From positions 1 to 23,611 of the IMG/VR virus record IMGVR_UViG_3300025276_000219: DNA of 23,611 nucleotides, one strand, 5' to 3'. How positions within the stretch are numbered: position 1 is the first letter of the stretch; each line of letters opens with the position of its first letter. Origin of the DNA: a virus. The translations under genes were made by a program, and so were the position numbers. This document shows, in pieces, positions 1-7,767 of the stretch. The notes beneath the pieces were generated by a model that ran no database searches, had not been told where the DNA came from, and was given only the letters and a program-made list of their open reading frames with translations.

Positions 1-794
1 CACATGGAAGTAAACCAAACATATCAGGTAAAGTTTATGATGCATATTCATATGGAGTAGATGTAAATGGTTACTTAGATTATGAAGCAATACGTACTAA
101 GGCAGTAGAAGTTAAACCTAAAATGTTGATAGCTGGTGCAAGTGCATATTCAAGAATAATAGACTGGAAGAAGTTTAGAGAAATAGCTGATGAAGTTGGA
201 GCAATACTATTAGTAGATATGGCTCATTACTCTGGTCTTATCGCAGGTGGAGAATATCCTAACCCAGTTGAGTATGCCGATGTAGTAACTTCAACAACTC
301 ATAAAACTCTAAGAGGACCGAGAGGTGGGATTATTATTTGGAATAACTCAGAGTACACAAAGAAAATAAATGGAGCAATATTTCCTGGAACTCAAGGTGG
401 ACCACTAATGCATATAATTGCTGCAAAAGCACAATGTTTTATAGAAGCAAATACTGATGAGTTTAAAGAGTATTGTTCTCTGGTAAAAGAAAACGCAAAC
501 CATATGTGTGATATATTCAAAGAAAATGATATACCGATTCTAACAGATGGAACTGATTCACATTTAATTCTAATTGATTTATCAAGTAAAAAACATAGTG
601 GAAGAGTAATTGCAGATAGGTTAGAAGAAAATGGTATTACAGTTAACAAAAACGGTATACCTAATGATCCAAGAACTTTTATAGAAACAAGTGGTATACG
701 AATAGGAACAGCAGCCGAAACAACAAGAGGTCATACAAGAAATTGGTTTAGAGAAGTTGCAAGACAAATAAGTAAAGTAATAAATGAAAAATAG
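1..794 (+). CDS. glyA: Serine hydroxymethyltransferase, 5'-truncated by the window edge
   Basis: SHMT is a PLP enzyme that converts serine plus tetrahydrofolate to glycine plus 5,10-methylene-tetrahydrofolate. The frame is open from base 3, and about 263 C-terminal residues are visible of the usual ~415. Diagnostic stretches are HGSKPNISGK near the left edge, AGASAYSRIIDW, LLVDMAHYSGLIAGG, and TSTTHKTLRGPRGG, whose Lys (codon 303-305) is the PLP Schiff-base lysine. FPGTQGGPLMH and the C-terminal GIRIGTAAETTRG follow the family order. The true start lies left of the window. The protein may feed methylene-THF to the thymidylate synthase at 9834-10853; that link is inferred. The stop overlaps the next start by 11 bases. 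Confidence 0.95.
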   Translation, partial: HGSKPNISGKVYDAYSYGVDVNGYLDYEAIRTKAVEVKPKMLIAGASAYSRIIDWKKFREIADEVGAILLVDMAHYSGLIAGGEYPNPVEYADVVTSTTHKTLRGPRGGIIIWNNSEYTKKINGAIFPGTQGGPLMHIIAAKAQCFIEANTDEFKEYCSLVKENANHMCDIFKENDIPILTDGTDSHLILIDLSSKKHSGRVIADRLEENGITVNKNGIPNDPRTFIETSGIRIGTAAETTRGHTRNWFREVARQISKVINEK

Positions 795-957
795 AAATAA
801 AGAAATAGAAAAAATAGCTGATGAAATCTCATTTAGATTATTAGCTACACGTAATCATGCAGATTATGAATGGTTATATAGTAAATTAGAAACTACTATA
901 CACCCAATTAAATCGGCACTTAGAACTTATTGGAACTTATTTTTTAAAAATAAATAA
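784..957 (+). CDS. Small hypothetical protein (57 aa)
   Basis: This short ORF starts inside the last codons of the SHMT gene (ATG 784, SHMT stop 792-794) and ends 2 bases before the next gene, which fits translational coupling. The product begins MKNRNKEIEKIADEISFRLL, is predicted mostly helical with a basic N-terminus, and ends in an aromatic WNLFFKNK tail. I recognise no family. It is supported by tight packing in the operon and by filling an otherwise empty 165-base gap. Confidence 0.6.
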   Translation: MKNRNKEIEKIADEISFRLLATRNHADYEWLYSKLETTIHPIKSALRTYWNLFFKNK

Positions 958-959
958 AG

Positions 960-1472
960 ATGAAATATAAATTTACAGACACCCTAGGCATTGCCGTAAT
1001 AACTCCAGACGTATTCCACGATTTTAGAGGAGAGTATATTGAGACTTGGAACGTAGAAAATTATAAAATCTTTCACGGCGTAGAATTTAAACAAGATGAT
1101 ATAAGTACATCTGGTAAGCATACACTAAGAGGTTTACATGGAGACTTTACTACTTGGAAATTAGTATCTTGTTTGTACGGATCACTCCTGCAAGTGGTAG
1201 TGGATATGAGACCTAAAAGTAAGACATATTTAAAGCATGAGATGTTTAGCATCAATGATAAGAATAGAAACCAAGTACTAATCCCACCAGGCTTTGCTAA
1301 TGGGCATTTAGTTATGAGTGACTTTGGTATATTCTCCTATAAGCAATCAACTCTATATAAAGGAGCATCTGAACAGTTTACTGTAAGATGGGATGATCCT
1401 AAAGTAGGAATAGAGTGGCCTATTAATAACCCAATTCTTTCTTCGAGAGATAAAAATGCAAAAGCGATATGA
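960..1472 (+). CDS. dTDP-4-dehydrorhamnose 3,5-epimerase-like (RmlC-type cupin)
   Basis: At 170 aa this is close to the 180 aa of typical RmlC proteins, which epimerise C3 and C5 of dTDP-4-keto-6-deoxy sugars. Family signatures in order are FHDFRGEYIETW (17-30), QDDISTSGKHTLRGLHGD (45-62) with the expected catalytic His60, VVVDMRPKSKTY (79-90), LIPPGFANGHLV (107-118), the SYKQSTLY tyrosines (127, 133), and WDDPKVGIEWP (144-154). The canonical GFAHGF is GFANGH here, so the second His is displaced by two positions, and the exact substrate is uncertain. It overlaps the next gene by 4 bases (ATGA) and belongs to a sugar-nucleotide cassette. Confidence 0.85.
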   Translation: MKYKFTDTLGIAVITPDVFHDFRGEYIETWNVENYKIFHGVEFKQDDISTSGKHTLRGLHGDFTTWKLVSCLYGSLLQVVVDMRPKSKTYLKHEMFSINDKNRNQVLIPPGFANGHLVMSDFGIFSYKQSTLYKGASEQFTVRWDDPKVGIEWPINNPILSSRDKNAKAI

Positions 1473-2410
1473 AAAATAAAGTCCTAATTACAGGTGGAGC
1501 AGGCTACATAGGTTCGGTACTAACACAGGAGTTACTTAACCACGATTATCATGTAACAGTATTAGATAACCTGGCATACAAACAAACGTCATTGTTACAC
1601 GTATGTAATGATAGAAACTTTATATTTGTTAAGGGAGATGTTACAAATAAAGCTTTACTTCAACATTTAGTTTACAAAGCTGATATTATTATTCCTCTAG
1701 CAGCTATTGTAGGAGCACCAGCTTGTGATGCTAATAAAGAACTGGCTACTGCTATTAACTTTACTCAAATTAAAAACATAGTAGACATCTTAACAGATGA
1801 TCAAAAAATACTAATGCCTAATACTAACAGTCAGTATGGTAGTTCAAAAGATATAATTACAGAAGATAGTCCATTCAATCCTTTATCACATTACGCAGTA
1901 ACTAAGTGTAACGCAGAGGATTATATAATGAAAAATACTAACGGTATATGTTTACGTTTAGCAACTGTATTCGGTGCATCTCCTAGAATGAGAACAGACT
2001 TATTAGTAAATGATTTTGTTTATAAAACAATGACAGAAGGAGTATTAGTATTATTCCAATCTAAATTTAAAAGAAACTATATACACGTAAGAGATATAGC
2101 TCAAACATTCCTATATTGTATCGAAAACTACGGGTACTTAAAAGGAGAGGTATTCAATGTAGGGTTATCAGATGCTAACCTTAATAAATTAGAATTAGCT
2201 AATGAAATTAAAAGGTACTTTAATAAGTTAGTTATAATTGAAAATGAATTCTCTGCAGATTTTGATAACAGAAACTATATTGTATCGAATAAGAAGTTAG
2301 AAGCAACTGGTTGGAGTCCTAAATACAGTATTGGAGACGGTATTGCAGAACTTACACAAGCTTATGAAATGGTTATAAACGATAATAATAAAAAATACAC
2401 AAACCTTTAA
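1469..2410 (+). CDS. NAD-dependent epimerase/dehydratase (extended SDR)
   Basis: This 313-aa protein of the extended short-chain dehydrogenase family acts on nucleotide sugars. The N-terminal Rossmann motif is TGGAGYIGS (8-16). The acidic residue after beta-2 is in VLDNL. The catalytic set is NTNSQYG (118-124) and YxxxK at Tyr142-Lys146 (HYAVTKCNAE). The substrate-binding half has LRLATVFGASPRMRTDL and RNYIHVRDIAQ, as in UDP-glucose 4-epimerase/dTDP-glucose dehydratase relatives. Exact substrate cannot be told from sequence. It is coupled to the RmlC-like gene by ATGA and is followed 2 bases later by another SDR. Confidence 0.88.
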   Translation: MKNKVLITGGAGYIGSVLTQELLNHDYHVTVLDNLAYKQTSLLHVCNDRNFIFVKGDVTNKALLQHLVYKADIIIPLAAIVGAPACDANKELATAINFTQIKNIVDILTDDQKILMPNTNSQYGSSKDIITEDSPFNPLSHYAVTKCNAEDYIMKNTNGICLRLATVFGASPRMRTDLLVNDFVYKTMTEGVLVLFQSKFKRNYIHVRDIAQTFLYCIENYGYLKGEVFNVGLSDANLNKLELANEIKRYFNKLVIIENEFSADFDNRNYIVSNKKLEATGWSPKYSIGDGIAELTQAYEMVINDNNKKYTNL

Positions 2411-2412
2411 TA

Positions 2413-3300
2413 ATGAGAATTATAGTTACAGGTGCAACAGGTTTTGTTGGTAGACATTTAGTTCCTAAGTTAAGAGCATTAGGTCATTCTGTAATGGAAT
2501 ACGACTCTAAAACTCTAAATAGACTAAGGATCGTTGAAGGTCTTCATCCAGTAGACTATATAATACATTTAGCTGTAAAAACAGCAGCAGGAGGTTACTG
2601 TCAAACTCATTCCGGAGACCAGTATCTAATTAATAATGAGATTAACTCACTAGTTATGAGTACTTGGAAGAAGGACTTCCCTAAAGCAAAGATGATAACG
2701 TTTGGTTCTTCATGCTCTTATGATAAAAATATCGTTAAAACTGAAGACAATTACCTTAAAGGTGAAGTAGAAACTGGATACGAAGTATACGGAAACGTAA
2801 AGAGAAACTTACTCATAGGATTAAAAGCTATGAAACAGCAATTCGATATGAAGTATTCATTTCTAATACCATCTGTATTCTACGGACCAGAGTATGACTT
2901 AGATGATAAGCATTTTATATTTGATCTTATACGTAAAATAGTAGAAGCTAAAGAAGGAGGCCCAGCAGTAACACTATGGGGAGACGGAAAACAGACAAGA
3001 GAACTAATCTATATTGACGATGCAGTCGATATTATTATTAATGCTATGGTTTGGAATCTTGAGATAGTAAACTTATCAAGCGGTAAAGAGTACCCAATAC
3101 AGGAATATGCTGAAGCTATATGTAATATAGTTGGCTACGATAAGAGATTTATAAAGTATGATACTACTAAGTTCGTAGGATCTAAAAGTAAGAATTTAAT
3201 TAACTCACATCTAAAGTACTTTCCTTTTACTCCAATTGAGGAAGGTCTTAAGAAGACAATAAAATATTATTATGAAAATAGGATCAGTAGTCGTAAATAG
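2413..3300 (+). CDS. NAD-dependent sugar epimerase/reductase, GDP-fucose synthase-like
   Basis: This 295-aa extended SDR has the nucleotide-binding motif GATGFVG (7-13), the serine-bearing FGSSCSYD that resembles GSSCIY of GDP-L-fucose synthases, YEVYGNVKR (YxxxK, with Lys in NVKR), PSVFYGPEYD and LWGDGKQTRELIYIDDAVD. Such enzymes convert GDP-4-keto-6-deoxymannose to GDP-fucose or run related epimerisations. The assignment to this branch rests on motif resemblance. It sits between another SDR and a glycosyltransferase-like gene, which fits synthesis of an activated deoxy sugar for transfer. Its 3' end overlaps the next gene by 29 bases. Confidence 0.85.
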   Translation: MRIIVTGATGFVGRHLVPKLRALGHSVMEYDSKTLNRLRIVEGLHPVDYIIHLAVKTAAGGYCQTHSGDQYLINNEINSLVMSTWKKDFPKAKMITFGSSCSYDKNIVKTEDNYLKGEVETGYEVYGNVKRNLLIGLKAMKQQFDMKYSFLIPSVFYGPEYDLDDKHFIFDLIRKIVEAKEGGPAVTLWGDGKQTRELIYIDDAVDIIINAMVWNLEIVNLSSGKEYPIQEYAEAICNIVGYDKRFIKYDTTKFVGSKSKNLINSHLKYFPFTPIEEGLKKTIKYYYENRISSRK

Positions 3301-4156
3301 AAACGATGGGTATAAGGATTACGAAAGAGGTATAATACATTTTAAAGCAGCTTTGAGTTCTTTTGATGAAGTAACCTACATTGACTGGAACTCTCCAACA
3401 GGTTCTTTTCTATGGGAAGTACAAGATAAACTTCCGGAGACAGGTAAGCTTAAGCATTTTGTTATACCTCCTCATGTAGTAGAGTACATAGTTCCTGTAG
3501 AAGATGCTCAACTGTGTAACGAATCTCTAAGTAGAAACATTGGAATAAGACGTTCAGAATGTGATTGGATAGTATCTACTAACATAGACATTATTCCTCC
3601 TAAGAGAGAGGACCTATTAAAGCTTATTGCAGGACTGGATAAGGATACCTTCTATACTATCTCCAGACGAGAAGCACCAAAGGATGTAGTATACAAATAC
3701 GGACATGAGAAGTTTGAAGAGCTAAGAGATGAACTCTATAACACCATACCTGAAAGAAGGTTTCCTGCTAAAGTTACTCATAACGATGAGTTCAGTTTAA
3801 TTAACTGCTGTGGTGATTTTCAAATAGCTCATAAAGATGTATGGAATAAGATTAGAGGCTTTGAAGAGAGGATGCACTATGCATGCTTTGTAGATACTAA
3901 CGTACAAAAGAAAGCTGTACTTAATGGGTTTAAGTTAGTAGACTTATATGATCCACCTTTATTTCATATGGAGCATGGAGCTTACTACACTAAGGCTGAT
4001 GGAAGCAGAGTACAGGACGAAGAAAACAAAGGAGCACATACAGGAGACGCAAAAGCATACAATAATGTTTATGAATGGGTTGAGATCTTTTCAGCAACAA
4101 GAAACGATGAGTCATGGGGCTTATCAGAAACAACAATAGATTTCGAAAATTTTTAA
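3272..4156 (+). CDS. Glycosyltransferase-like protein
   Basis: This 294-aa protein has a GT-A/family-2-like look: an N-terminal VVVNRNDGYKDYERG, IDWNSPTGSFLWE, and STNIDIIPPKREDL, where NIDI takes the place of the metal-binding DxD. The second half, with CCGDFQIAHKDVWNKIRGFEE, DTNVQKKAV and LFHMEHG, matches the acceptor-side part of glycosyltransferase-2-like proteins. It starts inside the previous gene and is the last member of the sugar cassette. It is inferred to transfer the deoxy sugar made by the upstream enzymes onto a host or virion glycan; the acceptor is unknown. Confidence 0.7.
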   Translation: MKIGSVVVNRNDGYKDYERGIIHFKAALSSFDEVTYIDWNSPTGSFLWEVQDKLPETGKLKHFVIPPHVVEYIVPVEDAQLCNESLSRNIGIRRSECDWIVSTNIDIIPPKREDLLKLIAGLDKDTFYTISRREAPKDVVYKYGHEKFEELRDELYNTIPERRFPAKVTHNDEFSLINCCGDFQIAHKDVWNKIRGFEERMHYACFVDTNVQKKAVLNGFKLVDLYDPPLFHMEHGAYYTKADGSRVQDEENKGAHTGDAKAYNNVYEWVEIFSATRNDESWGLSETTIDFENF

Positions 4157-4166
4157 TTTAAACCAA

Positions 4167-4174
4167 CTATTTAT
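4167..4174 (+). promoter_or_regulatory. CTATTTAT motif, possible phage-specific promoter element
   Basis: The octamer CTATTTAT lies in the short gap before the gene at 4195, which lacks a host-type TTG-N20-TAnnTTT promoter. The same octamer is seen in three other gaps (6053, 10871, 20998). A role as a late promoter core is a guess from position and recurrence. Confidence 0.25.
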
Positions 4175-4194
4175 TATAGTAAAAAGAACTTCAC

Positions 4195-4560
4195 ATGAGT
4201 AAAATAGAAAACCTAGTTAAAGAGGTATTATCCGAAGCTGCAAAGATTAATTTTGCAGGTCATAAATTCCTATTGAAGATCGATGTTAACGAAGACCCAC
4301 AAAAGAAAGGTCTTAAGATTCAATTTCTACCAACACAATTTGGTGGAATTACTACTACAGAGCAAAACGATATAGCTATCGAATTAGAATCTAGACTTGA
4401 AAAAGGTTTAGCAGCTTATGAGCTTAGAGTAGAAAGAGATAGAAATCTTAAGGACAAAACTATTATTGGTTTTTTTGTATACATCGAATATTTTGACAAG
4501 ATTGTTCGTAAAGCACTTTCCGGTCAAAATGCTGACATAGGAAATAGTGATGAAGAATAA
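4195..4560 (+). CDS. Hypothetical protein (121 aa)
   Basis: I do not recognise this protein. The N-terminus MSKIENLVKEVLSEAAKINF looks like an amphipathic helix. A beta-rich middle (KFLLKIDVNEDPQKKGLKIQFLP) follows, and a second beta-strand (IIGFFVYIEYFDKIV) comes before an acidic tail. It is soluble in appearance, with no signal peptide or membrane segment. It begins a new unit after a 38-base gap that carries a CTATTTAT motif rather than the common promoter, and its end overlaps the next gene by 11 bases. Confidence 0.75.
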   Translation: MSKIENLVKEVLSEAAKINFAGHKFLLKIDVNEDPQKKGLKIQFLPTQFGGITTTEQNDIAIELESRLEKGLAAYELRVERDRNLKDKTIIGFFVYIEYFDKIVRKALSGQNADIGNSDEE

Positions 4561-4957
4561 AAAGGATATACACAAAGTACTTAAAAATTCCCTTAACCTT
4601 ACCTTTAGTATTAGAGCGTTAAGCCCTACACCTGAGCAAATAGAAAAAAGCTTATTTGTAGAAGCACTCGATACTATGGTACAGATTCAAGACCGTACAG
4701 AGTTTATGATATCAGAACTTGGTATCGATACAATCTCTTACGAAGACAAATACTATAGGGTTATTGAAAATCTGTTTAAGATTAACTTCAACGAACAACA
4801 ACTTTCATTAATCCAGATGTACCTGTACGATCTTATCATAGATAAAGAATGGGATGGAACGATAGAATTGGACTCAAAAGATGATGAAGATCCAAAGATT
4901 ATGGACTTTAAAAAAGCGACAGAGGTATGGAATGTAATAAATCTTTTTAAAGATTAG
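4550..4957 (+). CDS. Hypothetical protein (135 aa)
   Basis: The start chosen is ATG 4550; an in-frame GTG one codon upstream is possible but less likely. The product begins MKNKKDIHKVLKNSLNLTFS, has a mostly helical, charged composition with a central aromatic segment (IQMYLYDLI), and ends in an acidic stretch (ELDSKDDEDPK) before a final helix. No known domain was recognised. It overlaps the upstream gene by 11 bases, so co-expression is likely. A promoter for the next unit begins right after its stop codon. Confidence 0.75.
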   Translation: MKNKKDIHKVLKNSLNLTFSIRALSPTPEQIEKSLFVEALDTMVQIQDRTEFMISELGIDTISYEDKYYRVIENLFKINFNEQQLSLIQMYLYDLIIDKEWDGTIELDSKDDEDPKIMDFKKATEVWNVINLFKD

Positions 4958-4989
4958 TTGCCAGACCCACTTATAGTTCGTATATTAAG
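4958..4989 (+). promoter_or_regulatory. Host-type promoter (TTG-N20-TATATT)
   Basis: TTG at 4958-4960 and TATATTAAG at 4981-4989 are separated by exactly 20 bases, with TTCG just before the -7 element and GTATAA just after. This matches the Bacteroidetes -33/-7 pattern and drives the gene at 5014. Confidence 0.8.
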
Positions 4990-5013
4990 GTATAATTAAA
5001 AAGGTTATAATAT

Positions 5014-5421
5014 ATGCAAAACTTAAAAATGATTCCTTGCCCTAGATGTGGCGAAGATTTCCCCGAACTTAGGAAGACTCAATATGGATATAACTTCTGT
5101 GTTGAATGCTCAGATGTAGAAGGAGTAGTAGGTGTTACTACAGTAGAAGGAAGTGGTGACCATACCTATAACGGTTTAATCATTATGGAAAAATCTCAAT
5201 TTATAGAATTAGCTAAACAAGAAGCTAACTTAATGGGACGTAAAGCACCAGATCCTATCGAACTTTTAGAGATGGACAGAGATGAAACTGAAGCATCTCA
5301 ATCTATAAAGGAAAAAGTAATTAAGATATTAGATGAAGATTTACCTACTGGTATTACTAATAACGATGCTGATCCAAATGATGATGAAGTTCAAGGTCTT
5401 ATAAAAGGAATTGACTATTAA
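5014..5421 (+). CDS. Zinc-finger protein (CxxC...CxxC), 135 aa
   Basis: Four cysteines near the N-terminus, in CPRCGED and FCVECSD about 17 residues apart, form a likely zinc ribbon (residues 9-32). The rest is acidic, including LLEMDRDETEAS and a C-terminal NNDADPNDDEVQ stretch, and has no recognised fold. It is the first gene after a clear promoter and its stop overlaps the next start by one base. The zinc-binding module suggests a nucleic-acid or protein contact role in host takeover or transcription control, but nothing in the sequence fixes this. Confidence 0.8.
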   Translation: MQNLKMIPCPRCGEDFPELRKTQYGYNFCVECSDVEGVVGVTTVEGSGDHTYNGLIIMEKSQFIELAKQEANLMGRKAPDPIELLEMDRDETEASQSIKEKVIKILDEDLPTGITNNDADPNDDEVQGLIKGIDY

Positions 5422-6050
5422 TGGCAAGACCTTCTAAAATAATAACTAAGGAAGATCTTCTCCGTGCACAGAAAGTAACACGATCTAATATGGCAGCAGC
5501 CAGATACCTACACGTATCTTATAATCACTATAAGAAGTACGCTAAGATGTATAAAGACGATGACGGTGTTACGTTACTTCAGGTTCACATGAATCAATCA
5601 GGAGAAGGTATTCCTAAGTTTGCTATTGCTGGTATAGATAATATACCTTTAATGGATGTTTTAGAAGGTCGAGTTCCAATAGAACATTTTGATGCTAGGA
5701 AGATTAAAGCAAGGTTATTGAGTGAAGGTAAGTTAGTAGAAGTATGTGCTAAATGTGGTTTCGCTGAAAGAAGAGTAACAGATCTTAAAATACCAGTTAT
5801 ACTTAACTTCAAAGATGGTAATAAAAAGAATTGGCACTTAGATAATTTAGAGTTCCTCTGCTATAATCATTCTTTTCTTTATGCAGCATCTCCTATAGAT
5901 GAGAAACGTGCAGAGGCAATGGAAGATTACGTAAGAACTAAAGATGACGAGCCTGATTGGGAGTTAGATGAACATCATATAGAGCATTTAAGAGAGTTAG
6001 GACTGTTTCAAGAAGAGAAACCAGGTGAAGAATTTATCTCTAGAAAATAA
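5421..6050 (+). CDS. HNH-like protein with N-terminal helix-turn-helix, catalytic His missing
   Basis: Residues 1-45 (ARPSKIITKEDLLRAQKV... AAARYLHVSYNHYKKYAKMY) look like a helix-turn-helix of the type that adapts to ordered targets. Residues about 108-153 follow the HNH layout: VCAKCGFAERR, then DGNKKNWHLDNLEFLCYNHSF. The zinc-site cysteines and the DG..N...NL..LC.NH ending are present. The position where HNH nucleases have HH/HI before DG reads ILNFKDG, so the general-base histidine seems lost. It could be a DNA-binding regulator derived from a homing-type nuclease or a divergent nuclease. An acidic C-terminal tail follows. TAATG coupling joins it to the zinc-finger gene. Confidence 0.75.
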   Translation: MARPSKIITKEDLLRAQKVTRSNMAAARYLHVSYNHYKKYAKMYKDDDGVTLLQVHMNQSGEGIPKFAIAGIDNIPLMDVLEGRVPIEHFDARKIKARLLSEGKLVEVCAKCGFAERRVTDLKIPVILNFKDGNKKNWHLDNLEFLCYNHSFLYAASPIDEKRAEAMEDYVRTKDDEPDWELDEHHIEHLRELGLFQEEKPGEEFISRK

Positions 6051-6052
6051 AA

Positions 6053-6060
6053 CTATTTAT
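6053..6060 (+). promoter_or_regulatory. CTATTTAT motif, possible phage-specific promoter element
   Basis: This is the second copy of the CTATTTAT octamer, in the 14-base gap before the 45-aa gene at 6065. If it is a promoter core, the transcript would be nearly leaderless. Confidence 0.22.
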
Positions 6061-6064
6061 TTGT

Positions 6065-6202
6065 ATGAAAAAGAAATTATCTACATTTAAAAAGAAGAAA
6101 CCTTTAGAGAGAAAAATAGCTGATGACTTAGTTAGGACTCATGAACGTAATGAAAAGTTACGAGATAAAAATATCAATACATCATTCTTAGATTTATTTT
6201 AA
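6065..6202 (+). CDS. Small basic hypothetical protein (45 aa)
   Basis: The product starts MKKKLSTFKKKKPLERKIAD and is strongly basic at the N-terminus, then helical and charged (THERNEKLRDKN), ending SFLDLF. It fits the gap between the HNH-like gene and the lysozyme-like gene with 14 bases on both sides. A nucleic-acid-binding role is possible from charge alone. Confidence 0.6.
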   Translation: MKKKLSTFKKKKPLERKIADDLVRTHERNEKLRDKNINTSFLDLF

Positions 6203-6216
6203 TTTAAAAAAAGGTT

Positions 6217-6822
6217 ATGAAATATTTAATTGGACTAACAAGTAAATTTGTTGGATTGTTACTAATTGTATCCCTATTGGTAGCGTTTAGCACTTACCGT
6301 ACTCGACTTATTAAAGTAGTACCATTAGAATTATCAATCAAACCTGCTGTGGTAACTATAGTAGTTCCAGAAATTAAACCAGTAGAGATAATAATTGCAA
6401 CGAATAGACATGAAGACTTTCTAAATGCCATTGGGTTTAAAGAATCTGGTAACCGGTACGATATTGTTAATAGGTTCGGCTATATGGGAAGATACCAATT
6501 TGGTAAACGTACTCTTAGGTGGTTAGGGTTTAAAATGTCTAAAGAAGAGTTCTTAAACTCTCCTAGAATTCAGGAAGAAGCAATGCATACGTTACTAACT
6601 GCTAATAAAAAATCACTTCAAAAGTATATTGATAAGTACGGTGGAACATATCATAATGGAATACTGGTAACTGAATCAGGTTTACTAGCAGCAGCACATT
6701 TAGGAGGTTCCGGAAGCGTACGTAAATGGTTTAGGACTGGTAAGATTAGAAAAGATGGTAACGGAGTAAAAATTACTACTTACATGACAAAGTTTTCTGG
6801 TTATAAGTTGGTACTTCCCTAG
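6217..6822 (+). CDS. Membrane-anchored lysozyme/lytic transglycosylase-like protein
   Basis: Residues 9-25 form a hydrophobic signal anchor after a short basic start. A ~40-residue linker rich in Val, Ile and Pro follows. The catalytic-type domain runs from about residue 65: FLNAIGFKESGNRY with the presumed catalytic Glu76, GYMGRYQFGKRTL (88-100), then AAAHLGGSGSVRKWF (158-172). The order E-S-G-x-Y, G-x-Y-Q-F and AAH-L-G-G is that of goose-lysozyme/SLT-like muramidases. It likely cleaves peptidoglycan from the periplasmic face at lysis or infection. The start is set by the AAAGGTT motif directly before ATG 6217. The next promoter lies in its 3' end. Confidence 0.82.
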   Translation: MKYLIGLTSKFVGLLLIVSLLVAFSTYRTRLIKVVPLELSIKPAVVTIVVPEIKPVEIIIATNRHEDFLNAIGFKESGNRYDIVNRFGYMGRYQFGKRTLRWLGFKMSKEEFLNSPRIQEEAMHTLLTANKKSLQKYIDKYGGTYHNGILVTESGLLAAAHLGGSGSVRKWFRTGKIRKDGNGVKITTYMTKFSGYKLVLP

Positions 6823-6839
6823 ATATTTCTTATATTAAG
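6808..6839 (+). promoter_or_regulatory. Host-type promoter overlapping the end of the lysozyme-like gene
   Basis: TTG 6808-6810, 20 bases, then TATATTAAG 6831-6839 followed by GTATAG. The -33 element lies inside the last codons of the upstream gene. Drives the gene at 6867. Confidence 0.72.
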
Positions 6840-6866
6840 GTATAGTTAAAAGATAAAATAAAGGTT

Positions 6867-7196
6867 ATGTCAGAGAAAAAAGGACTCTTAGAAAAAATGC
6901 GATACGAATTTCCTACTGAAGCAGTATTGGAAGTTCAAATTAAAGGTACTTGGTATAGAACTACCTCAAGAGAATTTAGATCATTTGATGGTCATAGGAG
7001 GTATACTAAACCTGTTCAGCAACCCGGACTTGGGATGAAAGACTTAGATAGTTTAGAGTTTGTTACTACTTGTTTTGATGATGGACCTCTATATATGTTT
7101 AACTCTAATAAGGAAGTACGTAAGCTATGGGATGAAAAGATGGTAGCAACACCATACATGGATAAGATTAACGCAACATCAGCAAGCAGAGGATAA
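6867..7196 (+). CDS. Hypothetical protein (109 aa)
   Basis: I do not recognise this soluble protein. It begins MSEKKGLLEKMRYEFPTEAV and contains IKGTWYRTTSREFRSFDGHRRY and a FDDGPLYMFNSNKEV segment; the composition suggests a small beta-rich fold with a basic, aromatic surface. The start is fixed by AAAGGTTATG and a promoter 28 bases upstream. The stop is one base before the next ATG, so it forms an operon with the two genes that follow. Confidence 0.75.
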   Translation: MSEKKGLLEKMRYEFPTEAVLEVQIKGTWYRTTSREFRSFDGHRRYTKPVQQPGLGMKDLDSLEFVTTCFDDGPLYMFNSNKEVRKLWDEKMVATPYMDKINATSASRG

Positions 7197-7197
7197 T

Positions 7198-7509
7198 ATG
7201 AAAACATTTAATTTTAAGTCACCAGAGGAATTTAAAGGAGTGTTCAGTAATGATAGTCAAGAGATTACAGACGCTATCGTTAAAGCTATATCAAAAGCTG
7301 TAAAGCTTCAGAAAGATTCAGCTGATATGTTTGCAATATCATTCGGTGACGAAGATCTTGAATATGAGATTAGTCTTCCTAAAAATCAATTTGAATTAGC
7401 TCTAACTAAATGCTTAGAGAATTATCATTCATGGAAAGAAAGTGATCAAGCAATAGATACTTACTTACTATTAAAAGAAGTTAAGACATGGAACACAACA
7501 GAGTTGTAG
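7198..7509 (+). CDS. Hypothetical protein (103 aa)
   Basis: This is a small acidic protein starting MKTFNFKSPEEFKGVFSND. It has a helix (ITDAIVKAISKAVKLQKDSAD), a short strand region (MFAISFGDEDLEYEISL) and another helix (FELALTKCLENYHSWKESD). No family was recognised. It is packed directly behind the 6867 gene and overlaps the next start by 22 bases, so it is the middle gene of a three-gene unit. Confidence 0.72.
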   Translation: MKTFNFKSPEEFKGVFSNDSQEITDAIVKAISKAVKLQKDSADMFAISFGDEDLEYEISLPKNQFELALTKCLENYHSWKESDQAIDTYLLLKEVKTWNTTEL

Positions 7510-7685
7510 AGTTTAACGGTAAAATGTACATACTTGTTAGGACTATTAAAGAAACACAAGTAAATGGTAACTTAGAAGGTTTAAAAGCCTGGAAGGAACG
7601 ATTAAACTGCGACCATGTATTAAAGACTCAAGGTCACTATTTAATGGTAAGGTATATAGACGATATAGAGTGGGAAGAAATATAA
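7488..7685 (+). CDS. Hypothetical protein (65 aa)
   Basis: It begins MEHNRVVEFNGKMYILVRTI inside the end of the preceding gene, so translation is probably coupled. The pattern of alternating hydrophobic residues (KMYILVRTI, HYLMVRYIDDIEW) suggests a small alpha/beta sandwich, with strand, helix (LEGLKAWKERL), then strands. No known family is recognised. It is the last gene before the promoter at 7705. Confidence 0.65.
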   Translation: MEHNRVVEFNGKMYILVRTIKETQVNGNLEGLKAWKERLNCDHVLKTQGHYLMVRYIDDIEWEEI

Positions 7686-7704
7686 AAGAAAGTCACTTTA
7701 AAAG

Positions 7705-7737
7705 TTGCCTACTAACTTAATAATTCGTATATTTAAG
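7705..7737 (+). promoter_or_regulatory. Host-type promoter with upstream AGTCACTTTAAA box
   Basis: TTGCCT from 7705 and TATATTTAAG at 7728-7737 are 20 bases apart (TTG to TA), with TTCG before and TATAA after the -7 element. An AGTCACTT box lies 14 bases upstream of TTG, as at three other promoters. Drives the operon from 7768. Confidence 0.85.
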
Positions 7738-7767
7738 TATAAGATTAATAATTAAAAAGGTTATAAT

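Noticed and set aside
3948-4139. 63-codon plus-strand ORF inside the glycosyltransferase-like gene
   Set aside because: Out-of-frame shadow with no start motif.
4142-4155. TTTCGAAAATTTTT as a terminator
   Set aside because: The palindrome has no loop and no GC stem; it codes for the end of the upstream protein.
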